Shown: positions 24,095 to 34,868, numbered from the stretch's first letter. The stretch: DNA of 64,000 nt from Eucommia ulmoides (GCA_016647705.1 CM028326.1:18229901-18293900), one strand, 5' to 3'. Translations and numbers: made by a program. The notes: a model not told the origin generated them from the sequence alone.

Positions 24095-24373
24095 TGTTGA
24101 TGTCGAATCTTGGACGACCCCAACGGTATGGTCTGGTCACTATCGGTGGAGATCTTTTCCCTTGTTGGGATGGAGATGGAGAGGTCCAGGATCAGCCCGT
24201 CCGTCCTGGGATGGGTGGAGTCGGAATGATCCAGGATGGATTCCGAGTGGTAAAGCAACCTGGGAGTCTCCTGATTTGTGGAGAGTCTTGGTTTGAGAAG
24301 GAATGGGTCCGAGTTGGGATGAGCTCAAACCTATCACTTGCACAAAGGACTTGATGGGATAGACCCGGCTTAT
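24095..24373 (-). repeat. 5' LTR (R/U5 part) of the Tat element
   Basis: The minus-strand end ...GACATCAACA and the 'GACCATACC' region match the end of the plus-strand Tat LTR at 63480-63988. It is interrupted at 24374 by an LTR of the tRNA-Asp family; its U3/R remainder is probably the piece at 26250-26620. Confidence 0.6.
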
Positions 24374-25011
24374 TGATAGGTTGAAATAACCTATCTACTT
24401 CTAAATTGGATTTGGTAGTTTTCAAGTGTTTTAGTTGTATTTAAATACTTTTTAGTTTGTTTTTATGTAATTCAGGTGTAGGGACGCAAACAAGAGGTAA
24501 ACGAGCAAAAACTGTGGGAAAATGGTGAAGAAATTATGAAGAAACAAGATTTCAAGATCACAAAAGTCACGCCGTGATGGTGAGAAATGCAGAGAGTGTT
24601 GAAAATGAGCAAGACCCACCGCCTAGGCGGTGAAAGGGCAGAAGGTTTGGAGCCAGTCCTACGGTCGTGGCGGTGATCCCATCGCCGCGGCCGTGAAAGA
24701 TCAGAATGTAACTGACTTATCCCACTGCCGCGGCCGTGATCCCATCACTGCGACTGTTAGCTCTACACAACAAAATAGATATTTTGAGATATTTTTAAAC
24801 CTTGTGCCTATTAATACCTATTCTCCCCATTCCCTTAAGAACTCTTGGATGCTTGGAGACCCCTTACACCTTAGATAATTTAGGAGTAGATTAGATTAGT
24901 TTTAGGAAGTGATTTTGGCCAATTCTTGAAGAGCTAAACGAGGAAGTTCATCAATGGAGAAGAGGAAGCTCGGGAGGATCATTCTTTGGCAAAAGTGGAC
25001 CACTCCACTTT
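24374..25011 (+). mobile_element. Partial LTR, tRNA-Asp gypsy family (Athila-like)
   Basis: Starts TGATAGGTTG and follows the 20687 LTR closely for ~640 bp, including the 'ggaagttcatcaatggaga' stretch near 24939. It carries both palindrome cores: CACCGCCTAGGCGGTG at 24617-24632 and CCGCGG motifs at about 24680-24760. The rest of the LTR is absent. Fossil fragment. Confidence 0.75.
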
Positions 25012-25409
25012 AAGAAAATTCTAGAAAGAATTCTTTCTATTTGAATCAACCCGAGTCCAAGCCTAAACCCTCAACCCATAACCTAACTTGGGTTTGCAAT
25101 CTGAACATGGATTATAAATGTGGTTCAAGTGTTTTTATAGTGTAAATAAATGAGTAACTCTAATACAACAAAAGTCTCACTTTAAAGCCACGAAGAGTTA
25201 TCACATGTAATTTCTTATTAAAAATGAATGACAAATATAAAATGATAACTCATGTTTGGTTAGAAAAATTACTAGAATCAATTTAAAGAAAATTCTAGAA
25301 AGAATTCTTTCTATTTGAATCAACCCAAGTCCAAGCTTAAACCCAGGACCCATAACCCGACCCGGGTCTGCAATCTAAACATGGATTATAAATGTGACAA
25401 GTGTTTTTA
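25012..25409. repeat. Direct duplication of a ~125-bp unit
   Basis: 25012-25138 and 25286-25409 are near copies (offset ~274 bp), both starting 'agaaaattctagaaagaatt' and containing 'aacccga(g/c)tcc...' and 'aacatggattataaatgtg'. The start 'TTCTAGAA' resembles a heat-shock-element dyad. The spacer between them (25139-25285) is AT-rich. The origin of the unit is unknown. Confidence 0.75.
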
Positions 25410-26249
25410 CAAATTTCAATCAGTTTCATGGGACTACTTTGAAAGATAATTTGTTATTCACTTCTTAATGATTTTTGACAAATCAATATTTTACGTTCAT
25501 TTTTTCACTAAAAATAACGTATTAATATATGAAAATATATCAATCAACTGTTAAATCACACATAAATAATTAGACTTAAAATAGTCAAAAAATCATTTTT
25601 GACTAACAAAAAATAAAAAATAAAAGACAATAGAGAGAGAGAGAGAGTAGAAACTAAAATAAAAAATAAATATTAGAAAATTAAAAGTAGAAAATAGAAA
25701 ATATTAATTTAAAAGCAAATGAGTTGAAATGATAATAGGTGTCTATAGTATCAATATAATAAGTTAGCTCTGCTATAAAGGGAGCCGTCAGATCAGAAGA
25801 CAAACAAATATTTATTTTTAGATCGTTGGATAAAAAAATAACTCAAGAATTAGGGTTCAGCTGCTACCCTAATTCTCTCTCTTGCTCACTCTCGTTCTAC
25901 ATCATTTTCAAGCTTCAACCCTCTTCTTCCTCACTCTTCACTCTTCCTCCACCTCTTCTCCACCACACTGCGTTGCTATTGTCAACGTCGTCACATCACC
26001 ATAGCCGATATTGTCGGCTCATGACCATCCTTATTTATCTCGTTCAATCTCTTCCTCGCTCCTTCGTCATCCCCTTGCCATAGCCACCTCCACGCCACCA
26101 CATCGCGTTGCGATTACCGACGTCGTTGGCTCGCCACCCTTCTTTATTGTGTTTGATCTCTCAGTCTTTTCCTCCCACATCTCCACCTCTTTCTCCCTCT
26201 CACTCTCTCCCTCTTACACCGATATCACTGTTGCACAATGCCTGATGTT
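25410..26249. other. AT-rich then CT-rich sequence without an assigned gene
   Basis: 25410-25790 is AT-rich with an (AG)n run near 25632-25647. 25860-26230 is CT-rich with repeated 'cctcttcctcactc' and 'ccaccacatcgcgttgcg' phrases and looks like a 5' UTR or gene-fragment-like piece. The 145-codon plus-strand open frame at 26011-26448 has low-complexity Ser/Leu-rich content and no recognised domain, so I do not call a gene. Confidence 0.35.
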
Positions 26250-26620
26250 GCCAAAAATTCCTAGCACATGTTCTAAGGGGACACAGATGTGGTGTCGGCT
26301 AAAGAATCTCCGGCGTGAGAATAAGTCGGTCTGCTTTAAGATATCAGACAAAAGACTAAATTGTAAATGTGATACCTTTCCATTATTTATAGACTTAGTA
26401 CTCTCTCAAGAGTTACATCATTTCGACTCCCCATTATGTTGTTATTAAATGAGAAGTTACTTAGTGGGGAGTTATGCCCTTTCGGCATCCCCACTAAGCG
26501 GGAATTTCTCCTGCATCACGTTCTTTGGCCTTTTACTTGATGGATCCGTACATAGATCATCGGTTTAGACCAACGTCCACGACCCGGCTCCTTTTGAGTA
26601 TTGGGGTTACCGTGATGTGT
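26250..26620 (-). repeat. Tat-type LTR fragment (U3/R part)
   Basis: Contains 'ctccggcgtgagaataag' (about 26310), the same motif as in the Tat LTRs at 63.76 kb and 54.93 kb. A minus-strand TATA box CTATAAATAA is at 26383-26392, fixing the orientation. A strong inverted pair 'gtggggagttatgcc' / 'ggcatccccac' sits at about 26464-26502. Probably the other half of the LTR split at 24373. Confidence 0.5.
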
Positions 26621-27404
26621 TTTTTTTTAGAAGTGAAAATTTCTTTAGTATCAATGCCGAACAACCTTCCCGTTTCTCTCACCATTGTCTGTTAACCGCG
26701 GACCGCAAAATGAGCACAACTCACCAAAGACTTGAACTCCACCTCAATATTAAAACTCTGCCTAAATACTGACGGGACCAATTAGAAATGTTTACTAATT
26801 TTAAACACCATTATTGAAAAATTAAACAAAAAGACGTGATTGTGAAAATGTGATTGATAAGATGATACGTGAACGCGACCGACCAACAAACCATCGAACG
26901 TGGCCCCGAAAGTGCAAAAGAATCGGCCAATCGGAGAGCCCATTTTCACCCCCACCCCATCACCAACTTCTTTTTTACTCTGTAGCCTTTTTTACTTGCT
27001 GGCAACCTCAAGGTTGTACCTAGTGTTCTTCTACAACGGAACGTCAAAGCAAAAAGAGGAGAGAGAAAGGGACCGCCAGCTGCCCGTCAATTTCAATGTG
27101 AAATGTTCATTACATCATTCAATGCCAGAAAGTATGCGAAAACTTTAGTTCAAGTTATTGAAAAAAAAACGTTCATAATGAGTTAGTGCAGCGCTCGCTT
27201 CTTAGATCCACCACGGCCTTTATGTTTATGTGATGTGAACGCTCCTTTTTCACACACACACACACACACAAATGGCGGTCCACCCTGCTCGTGATTTATA
27301 ATAACTTTTTAAAAAATATTTCAATTTTATTAAAAATTCAAAATCACTTTTACATTCTCAAATTATTTATCATTTTTAATAATTTTTATTTTTTATTTTT
27401 TTTA
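26621..27404. other. Unassigned sequence with (AC)n tract
   Basis: No gene recognised. A (CA)n microsatellite lies at about 27251-27270. The 82-codon open frame near 26900-27148 has no recognised features. Confidence 0.4.
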
Positions 27405-27585
27405 TGATAAGATGTGCTTGGACAAGCTTACGGCACTTGACTAATCACCATACCGAACAATTTTAAGGGTCTACTTTTCCATATCATAAATTCAAGATTT
27501 AATTTCCAGAGTGTTCCATAGGAGAATCGAATACTGGTTGACAGAGAAAGAGATATTCCCTTGCCAGCTAAACTAACACTTTTTA
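27405..27585 (-). mobile_element. tRNA-derived SINE-like element
   Basis: On the minus strand an A-box-like 'agtttagctggcaa' (27561-27574) is followed, at tRNA-like spacing, by a B-box-like 'agtattcgattctcc' (27521-27535). The sequence then runs to an A-rich tail (T-run on plus at about 27380-27404). This is the layout of plant tRNA-type SINEs. It is not a tRNA gene, since the cloverleaf stems do not pair well. Confidence 0.45.
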
Positions 27586-27812
27586 GGTATTTTATCATTT
27601 TTTTTTAAATAATCATTTTCTCCATAAGCGATTCAAATGCCAAAAAGATTTTATCACTTTTAACATCATTTCTAACAAGAGATGATATGGTAAAGTTACA
27701 ACGACAACAAGAAGTAAGATTGTAAATCTATTTACGCCATAGTGATGAATTGAGTGTCATCCTCAAAGTCAGGTTTAATACCGTCAAATTAGTTCGAATA
27801 GTCATGTTCTAA

Positions 27813-28364
27813 GGTGGCGTTTGGTTAGTGTTCCCACTTTTTTGAACCCAACTGGAATGGGTTGGGTTGAGTTGAATTGGGTTGGGTCGAGAATTTTGGG
27901 AACAGAATTACGTTTGGTAACGACAATTTTTGTTTTGTGCTGAGAACAGAATGTGTGTTGGTAACGATTTTATCCTAAAACTAATTTATTTATTTTTTGA
28001 TTTTTTTTTGTTTGGTGGTGGCTGAACGACCGGCGGCGGCGGCGAGGTGGCCGGACGGCCGGCGGTGGTGGAGGAGGTGGCCGTCGCCGGTCGCCGGAGG
28101 CGGCAAACGGCGGCGGGTGGTGGTGGTCGGCCGGCAGATGAAGTCGGAAGTTGAGAACTTTGGGTTGAGTTTTTTGGGCACAAAAAGAAACAACTTTTTT
28201 TTTTTTTATTTCTGGTTTCTTTAGGATTTTGAGAATCAATTCCTATTTTTTGGGTTGGGTTAGGTTGAGTTTTGTGTTTGCCAAACGTGTTCCCAAAAAT
28301 CAAACCCAAAATTTTTGGGTTGGGTTGGGTTGAGTTTGGTTGGGAACACTAACCAAACGGGGCC
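27813..28364. mobile_element. PIF/Harbinger-like MITE with GC-rich core
   Basis: 552 bp. The ends read GGTGGCGTTTGGTTAGTGTT and, inverted, GGCCCCGTTTGGTTAGTGTT, with TAA on both sides (27810-27812, 28365-28367). A 3-bp TAA/TTA duplication and GG...GTTTGG ends are typical of PIF/Harbinger and Tourist-type MITEs. The core (about 28010-28140) is strikingly GC-rich, built from 'gtggccggacggccggcgg' repeats. No transposase. Confidence 0.8.
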
Positions 28365-28511
28365 TAAGTTTTCGTATTCCAATCTCTTCCTCCTGTAGTC
28401 CCGCACTTTATATAGTAAGATTAAAATATTAAATTAATCACCGTGCAAGAACAAATGTGATCATGGATTTTGACGGAGGGTATGAAAAATACTCTTTTGA
28501 TGAAACTATTG

Positions 28512-30475
28512 TTTTTTTTTTTTTGGTTGGTACAAAGGCGAAATCAACAAAAAATAAGGACAACAGGAGAGGGCCTCGTTCTTCTTCTCGGCAATACGAA
28601 GCCTTTTCATTCCCTCTGGGAGGTCTTCAAGGAAATGCATTTCCGATCCATTGTTCATCCCCATCATAGCAAGGTAGGTAGTATACTTGTTGTTGACCCT
28701 TCTAGTCACTTAGACATGAAATTGTGAGTTTCGATAATATGCTTGCACCAACTCCTAAAAACATGGCTCTCGGGACAATCCGACTCCACCACTATTCTAG
28801 GGAAACCCCTAGTGATCGCTAGACAAAGCCCTGCGTGTATACTTTTGATCTCCGCCTCCAGGCTCGTGCAAGATTTGAGATGACCAAAGAATCCGAATTT
28901 CCATGATCCATCAACGTGTCTGATAAGCCCTCTAATACCACCTTTACCCTAATTTTCAAGAGTACTTCCATCTGTATTGAGCTTGAAAAAACCTGCTGGA
29001 GAAGAAAGCCAATTAGGGGAAGGATTAAACATTAGGCCATTCCGAATTTGGTTAGAATAGAATGCTTCTATCATTTCTCTAGCGAGACCAAGAAATTCTA
29101 GAAGCCACAATAGAAGGATCTTGGACAACTCCCTCGATCACTTCATTATTTTTATCTTTCCAAATCTCCCATAAGATGACAATAATGAAGTACAGAGTAT
29201 AGGGTTTAATAGATCTCCCTTTAATAGACTTGCAATCCAGTCCTGAATTTCAATGCCTTGATCCTGTCTCAAAGTGTCTCTATCTAAGAAAACATTCCAA
29301 ACAGTTCTAGTCTTTAAGTAAGATCTAAGCACATGGTCAATGGACTCAATAACAATATTGCATCAATCACATATAGTAGAAACCTCCCTTGAGCATCTCG
29401 CTCTAGGCGAGTTAATTATTAGTCTTTTGTGAAAAAAAAATTGAAGGAAAAACTTTTAAAATTGAGGAATTTTTAGCTTCCATAACCGCTCCCATTTGGA
29501 AAGAGTTCTAGGAACTTCAAAGTTTGAAATGTGAGAGTAAGCCGATTTTATAGAAAACTCTCCCAAACTTTCTAGGGACCAAATAGCCATATCTTCTTTA
29601 AGCATGTCCGGATGCTCAGAATTAATAATGTCATTGGCCTAGCTATCCGAAATAAGATGGGCGATTGGCAGAGATACCAACTATTAGAATCGTCCAAAAT
29701 ATTTGTAACCTTGAGGTCATAACTTTTTTGTAATTCCTCATTACTTAAAGGCATCTTTTCGCACCACCAGTCAATCTACAGGTTAATATTAACACCATTA
29801 CCAATTTTCCATTTTAAACCTTTTAAAATGCATTCGCTAGACTTAAAAATACCTCTCCAAACATGAGAGCCACTCTACCTTTTGGCCCACGAAGAGGGGT
29901 TTCTCTCCATGTTGTATTTATGAGAAACAATAGACACCCATGAACTATTATCATTAGAGACAATCATCCAAGCTAGTTTAGACATGAAAACGTTGTTATT
30001 AAGTCTAGCTTTTCTGATATTCAATTCCCCCAATCATGAGGCAAACAAACCCTATTCCAATTAATAAGATGTAATTTTCTTTTACCCTCCCTATCCCCCC
30101 ATGAAAAGTTTCTAACTATTTGATCAATTTTATCACAGAGTTTAAGGGGGAGGGGATTAGTTTGCATCGGATAAAGTGGAATCGTAGCCAAGACATATTT
30201 TATCAACGTAGACCTTCTTGCTATGGATAAATTGATCGCCTTCCAACTGGAAAGCCTTTTTTTTATCTTTTCCAAAATGAAATTAAAATAATTGTTGCTA
30301 GATCTGTCATGAATAAGCGGGGCTCCCAAATAGGTCTCCAGGTTTTTACAGAGAAAAATAACGAACTTGTTACTAATCCCTCTAGCAGCAAGGGAGGTAA
30401 CTTTATTGACGATAAAGGCTTTAGATTTATTCAAATTCACAACAAGACCAAAGGCAGAAGAAAATTTACACATGG
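28512..30475 (-). mobile_element. 5'-truncated plant L1-type LINE
   Basis: On the minus strand the 3' portion of a LINE ORF2 is visible. It starts inside the RT thumb/connection region (30021-30473: 'KYLGAPLIH'-like 'TYLGAPLIHDRSS', 'ARRSTLIKYVLATIPLYPMQ', 'NFSWGDREGKRKLHLINW'), passes through a zf-RVT-like segment at about 29100-29460, and reaches an RNase H part near 28760-28980 ('EAEIKSI', 'VVESDCPES'). A 13-base poly(A) (T-run on plus, 28512-28524) ends it. The N-terminal endonuclease and RT palm are absent, as is usual for 5'-truncated insertions, and the remaining reading frame is broken by several stops and shifts, so it is inactive. Confidence 0.82.
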
Positions 30476-31184
30476 TAATACATACATAAATTATATGAGT
30501 AAAAAATTTAAATTTGTAAATTGTTTATCAAAAATTTAACCTATATTATCATATTTCAATTGCTTTTAATTATGTGAATTTCTCATAATTAATCCTTAAC
30601 TTTAAGAGTCAATAAAGTGGGCATCTGAGGTCATAATTGATCTCGAAGAAAAACTATACACGCTGCAAATATGTTAAAGTGATGTAATAAAATCCTAAAA
30701 TCAATTCGAGATGAAAAAGTTTAATGGACTTCTTCTTAATCCAAAATATTAATAGTCGGCAGGAGACGTGTCACTACTAGGTGACGTGTCGGCTAATGGT
30801 TGGTCCAAAGTTGGGCCCACTTTTACTGCTGGAAGTGGCCCACTTAAAACTAACGGAAATATGAAAACAAAAAAACACGTGAGTTGAGTGTGATTAAAGT
30901 CTGTTAATAGTAATTAGCTGTCTTACAAGCAACGCATCATACCATAACCATATATATCTATCATCTCACTAATCATAGGTACAAGATCATTGCTAATTTA
31001 CAGTTTTACACCCCCCAAACTATGCCATTATTTTCAATTGCTTGAACAATTTTTTTTTTTGGCAATTGCTTTTGTATCTATTATTGTTTTTTCTTGTTTT
31101 AAGAAAACTACGAAACCAAAATTTATTTTTGTTGTGATTCTATTTATGTTTATGGTCTTAATTAATTTTCAAATTTAATAGTTT
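30476..31184. other. Intergenic sequence, nothing recognised
   Basis: AT-rich, with a CACGTG near 30877-30882 and 'tatatatc' near 30951, but no associated coding region. No repeat or RNA gene identified. Confidence 0.5.
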
Positions 31185-31189
31185 GAGAG

Positions 31190-31531
31190 TGTTTGATTTA
31201 TCCCATATCGGATTTGAAAGAAGTTGGTGATTAGATTATAATTGTGAAAAAAAAATCTCACTTCATAAGCTAATTTTTGAGATTGAAAAAGACTCATAAA
31301 CATCCTACACTAGTATCAAAGCCCAAATTACAACAATTCTATCCCGATAACTACAAAGGGAGAGCCTGGTCCAAAATTGACAGATTAAAAACCCGATGTG
31401 TGAAAAAAAAATTGTTGAGTTTATCCTACATCAGATGTGAAAGGAATTAGTGGTCACCCTACAAAGAGTCAGAGAAAATCTCAACTCATAAGTTAACTTT
31501 TGGGGTGAAAGAGACCCTCGATCACCCTACC
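31190..31531 (+). mobile_element. TRIM-like miniature LTR element
   Basis: Two ~118-120-bp direct repeats (31190-31309 and 31413-31531) of the common plant type '(T)GTTGAGTTTATCC(C)ACATC'. They flank ~100 bp that begins with a tRNA-iMet-like primer site ('tagtatcaaagcccaa', 31311-31326) and ends in an A-run. Flanking GAGAG/GGGAG could be a decayed 5-bp duplication. No coding capacity, as expected for TRIMs. Fossil. Confidence 0.65.
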
Positions 31532-31536
31532 GGGAG

Positions 31537-32019
31537 TATGTATGATTCTTAGTATAGTTAAAGGGGGTAGGAAATGTAATTGAGCAAAATTCTTTCATGT
31601 AATGAACATCAAAGATGCCTTGCGTCCTTTCCCTCCAATTAACCTGACGGCAGGCAGGTGTGAGAGAGAGGTACTTTGGGCATTTTGGTTACAACCTCCT
31701 AATTAGACATTCTTTGTTGAATTCCTTTTTGCTTTGATTCCTTATCATCTACTTTTTTAACTTCCCCTTCAAACCAACTCCTTTCTTTACAACTAAGAGG
31801 AAAATAAAAATTATAACATTAGCTATGCTGGGAGAATAATTGTAAGAGAATTTTGATATTTCAATTAAATTAATTGTGTCAAATTTAAATTTGAAATGAA
31901 AGTTCTTTTTAAACTCGATATAAAATAAATTCAACCATCTCTTTCACACAGTGCACTTTTAGGTTGGATAAACCTTGACGTTTTGTATGGCTATCGAGCA
32001 TGAGATGTTTTGACTCTTA
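31537..32019. other. Intergenic sequence, nothing recognised
   Basis: AT-rich with scattered short open frames and no domain match. It ends in TTA next to the MITE-like terminus at 32020. Confidence 0.4.
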
Positions 32020-32055
32020 GGTGACGTTTGATTAGTGTTTCTACCTTCCTGTTTT

Positions 32056-32601
32056 TGTAGTAAACCAATTGACCTAACTTACTCTCAAAAGACGTCTTGA
32101 AAGAGAATGATTAACCTAGACTTATATATAACTCAAGATTAGATAACACAAGCGATGTGGGATTAAACACGCCCCCTCACGTACATGATAGATTTTGACA
32201 AATCATTGTGAATTGATACCAGGACGCCCAATATCAATGTGGGATTCTAGACTTGTATATAACTCCAGGAGGATTACCCCTAAACACGCTTCCTCAAGCG
32301 CAGGGTAGATTTTGACAAATCACTGTGAATGAATATCAGGGAGCCCAACATCAATGTTGGATTTTACACACTTCCTCACGTGCAGAGTGGACTTTGACAA
32401 ACCACTACGAACGGATGTTAGGGCCCAATATTGATGTGGGATTCAACACATCCAACATGAGATAAAAAAACCTGGCTCTGATACAATGAAGTAAACCAAC
32501 CAATGGGCCTAACTCACTCTCAAAAGACAAGATGAAAGAGGAGGATTACCCCTAAACTTATATATAGCTCAGGATCAGATAACACAAGCGACTTGGGAGG
32601 A
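32056..32601 (-). mobile_element. TRIM-like element with internal tandem repeats
   Basis: Similar ~105-115-bp ends (32056-32162 and 32487-32601; both with 'taaacc', 'ctcaaaagac', 'cttatatata' and 'agataacacaagcga'). Next to the right copy the minus strand reads ATTGTATCAGAGCCAGG, a tRNA-iMet-type primer site (32470-32486). The ~320-bp interior has three to four degenerate ~110-bp repeats around 'gattttgacaaatca' and 'caatatcaatgtggga'. Non-coding. Fossil. Confidence 0.6.
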
Positions 32602-32826
32602 TAATTTTGTCTCTATTCTAGAGTATTCTGAGAACAGAAACATGTTTGGTAACGACCATTGTTCTGAAATTATTTTCTTTAATTTATGAGATGAAAAAAA
32701 TAAGCACATTTGGTTGCGTCAATTGTTTTTTCTTCTTTAAATGTATGACAATAAATATATATACATATTTCTTAGTCACCTTTTAAATTTTTTTTAAAAT
32801 TTCTTTTTAATTTCTTTAAATGGATG

Positions 32827-32829
<3 letters not shown>

Positions 32830-32892
<63 letters not shown>
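32830..32892. repeat. (TA)n microsatellite
   Basis: About 62 bases of uninterrupted TA inside the MITE-like element. Confidence 0.95.
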
Positions 32893-32893
<1 letters not shown>

Positions 32894-33479
32894 TTACAAC
32901 CTTTATTTATTTATTTATTTTTTCTTTCTTTAAATGCATGATAATAAATATACATATTTCATGGATAGTGGTGGCTAGTGTGGTGGTGGTGGCCGGAGTG
33001 GTGGTAGCCGGCCGGAGTGGTGGTTCTTAACATTTACCCTTAAGAAAAAGTTTGAGAATGATTTTGCGGGAGTGAAACGAAAACAACATTTTTTTTCCTC
33101 AAGTTTTAAAAATTTTTGGAAGTACTTCCAAAATTTTAAGAATATTTGGGGATAGAAACATGTTTATTAAACACATTTTTATACATTATTCCAAAAATTT
33201 TAGGAGTAGAAACAAAAATTAGAGAGCGAAAATATTAAACAAACAGGGTCGTGTTGGATGATCTTTAACTTCTCCCAAACCTAATAGTGAACCACCAACT
33301 CATTTTATAGCCGATGTGGAATAAATCTTAACATTTAGTATATATTTTTTTTATCTATTTATTATTCATAAATATTTGTTGAAATTAATATTTAATTAAT
33401 TAATTAATTAACTACGAAATTGAATAAACAAATCAAAATTAAACGATTTTTTTTTTAGTTATTCTAAGAGTGTCCTACA

Positions 33480-34107
33480 AAAACAGTAAATACAAACTTA
33501 CAGGTTACTGAAACTGGAAAAGAAGTAGATCGAGAATAAAATTTAATTCTATGCCCTTAAAGCAAAATTGCACTCATACAATATGTTGATGGTTGATCAG
33601 ACGCTTGTCTCCCACAGTACAACAATTTCAATTTCCTTGTATTAGCACTCGAAACCAAGGACTTCAACGAACTTTCAGATGCTTGAACTCTCAAGACTTA
33701 TACTCTCTCTATATAAATATGTTCTGGTTGACAAAAAATAATGACTAAAACCAGAAATGAGACCCCCTATTTATAGAAGACAAGGAGATACAATTGGAAG
33801 GAATGTACTACTCCGAACAGGAATAAAAGGCTCCACTTCGTAAACGAGGTACCATTTTTGCAATTTTGATATCAAATGTAGCACTTGTTCTAAACAAGTG
33901 CAAACACTGTTTCGGTTCAGCACTGGTTTCAGTTCGGATGCCTGATTTCGAACAGGTGCAAACACCATTTGGGAACACAAGTTTGGCTTAGACCAGTTCG
34001 GCAACTTCTGTTCTAAGATCTGTTTAGGCAGCCACAGGTTTGACTGCTTCAACTTAGAGCAGTCACAGGTTCGGTAGAGACCAATTGGGGCAACCACATA
34101 CTCAACA
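33480..34107 (-). repeat. Probable LTR (solo or fragment), Copia-like
   Basis: Read on the minus strand it starts TGTTGAGTATG at 34107, has a TATA box CTATAAATAGGGG at about 33767-33779, and then an R/U5-like part. Repeated 'gtgcaaacac(c/t)' and 'gaaca(a/g)gtgc' words occur in the U3 part. The far boundary, primer site and target duplication were not found. The 130-codon minus-strand open frame inside it shows no known domain. Confidence 0.4.
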
Positions 34108-34490
34108 ATGATTAAAATTATTTGAAAAATTAAATAAATTTTTGTATAAAAAGAGAGTACCATGCGAACCTAGGCCCAAACTTGAGCACTATTTGGTGCA
34201 CGCATATGGGAAATACATAGAGCACACCCAAAGCCAAAAAAAATTGTATGCCCAAAGTTCTTGCCCTTTATTCCAAACTTGGAGCAATATCTATTGCTCA
34301 AGTATTTCTATCACTATTGATGTGGGATTGCATTCTATCCGTGATTTCAACTAACCTCAAGTGAGAACTTTGAGAATTAAAATCTCATTCAATATTTAAT
34401 GATTTTTGGCATGTGAGTATACTTTGTTATTCCTCAATTCAAGATGAACGTATTGGAACTCTAGCCCGGTTAAATTAATTACCGGATCCC
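34108..34490. other. Intergenic sequence, nothing recognised
   Basis: No domain or RNA gene. A short plus-strand open frame (34142-34354) lacks recognisable features. Confidence 0.4.
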
Positions 34491-34868
34491 ATGTTAATTA
34501 ATCATTAAATTTAAGTCAAAAATCTAACATTTAATACATGACAACAAATATATTGATTAGAGAATGCGTAGTAATTAGGGATCTTGGTCAACAATATACA
34601 AACCTAAAATTTATGCTATTGATTTTTACAAAAGTTCAAATTCGACACTGCACTACATAAAACTCATTACAGTACATGCAACCTTAATCAATTATTAAAT
34701 TAAGGCAAAAATCTAACATTTAATACGTGACAACAAATATATTGATTAGTGAATGTGTAGTAATTAGAGTTCTTGGTGAACAGTATACAAACTTAAAATT
34801 TATGCTGTTGAATTTTTTAAAAGTTCAAATTCAATATTGCATTACATGAAAATCACTGTAAAATTTTA
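34491..34868. repeat. Tandem duplication, period ~189 bp
   Basis: Two adjacent diverged copies share 'aaaaatctaacatttaatac', 'gacaacaaatatattgatta', 'acaaac(c/t)(t/a)aaaatttatgct' and 'aaagttcaaattc'. The equivalent word occurs at 34522 and 34711. Non-coding. Confidence 0.8.

Larger units (their letters stand above)
13866..24373 (-). mobile_element. Tat-lineage Ty3/gypsy element, old, nested
   Basis: Read on the minus strand from right to left: U5/R part of an LTR (24095-24373), primer site, gag, protease, RT, RNase H, a second archaeal-type RNase H, integrase, a 3' tandem-repeat region, then an extra ORF on the opposite (plus) strand. The doubled RNase H and the extra ORF downstream of pol are known features of Tat elements such as Grande and Retand. 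It is interrupted by a 1468-bp solo LTR of another family. The coding parts carry many breaks; it is a fossil. The 3' LTR is not securely found; the piece at 7716-8339 is a candidate. Confidence 0.8.
32020..33250. mobile_element. PIF/Harbinger-like MITE carrying a nested TRIM
   Basis: Left end GGTGACGTTTGATTAGTGTT after a TTA; right end, inverted, GACCCTGTTTGTTTAATATT. Internal phrases 'gaacagaaacatgtttggtaacgac' and the 'gtggtggccgg' core (about 32968-33024) match the MITEs at 27813 and 43279. A second TTA was not found at the right end, so that boundary is approximate. It contains a minus-strand TRIM-like insert and a (TA)n tract. Confidence 0.55.

Noticed and set aside
24360-24380. Same 'acccgg' word next to the TGATAG LTR start at 24373 and 63479, as a possible shared insertion target
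   Set aside because: The flanking Tat LTR is cut at different points of the LTR in the two cases, and the other copies of the family (831, 20687) have different flanks; six bases may agree by chance.
26011-26448. Ser/Leu-rich 145-codon frame in CT-rich DNA
   Set aside because: Low-complexity translation running into a Tat LTR fragment; no domain, no splice or promoter support.
27521-27574. Possible tRNA gene
   Set aside because: A and B boxes are present, but the stems do not pair convincingly and an A-rich tail follows; a SINE fits better.
28010-28140. GC-rich CpG-island-like block as a gene promoter
   Set aside because: It is the core of a MITE that recurs at 43530-43665; no gene starts nearby.
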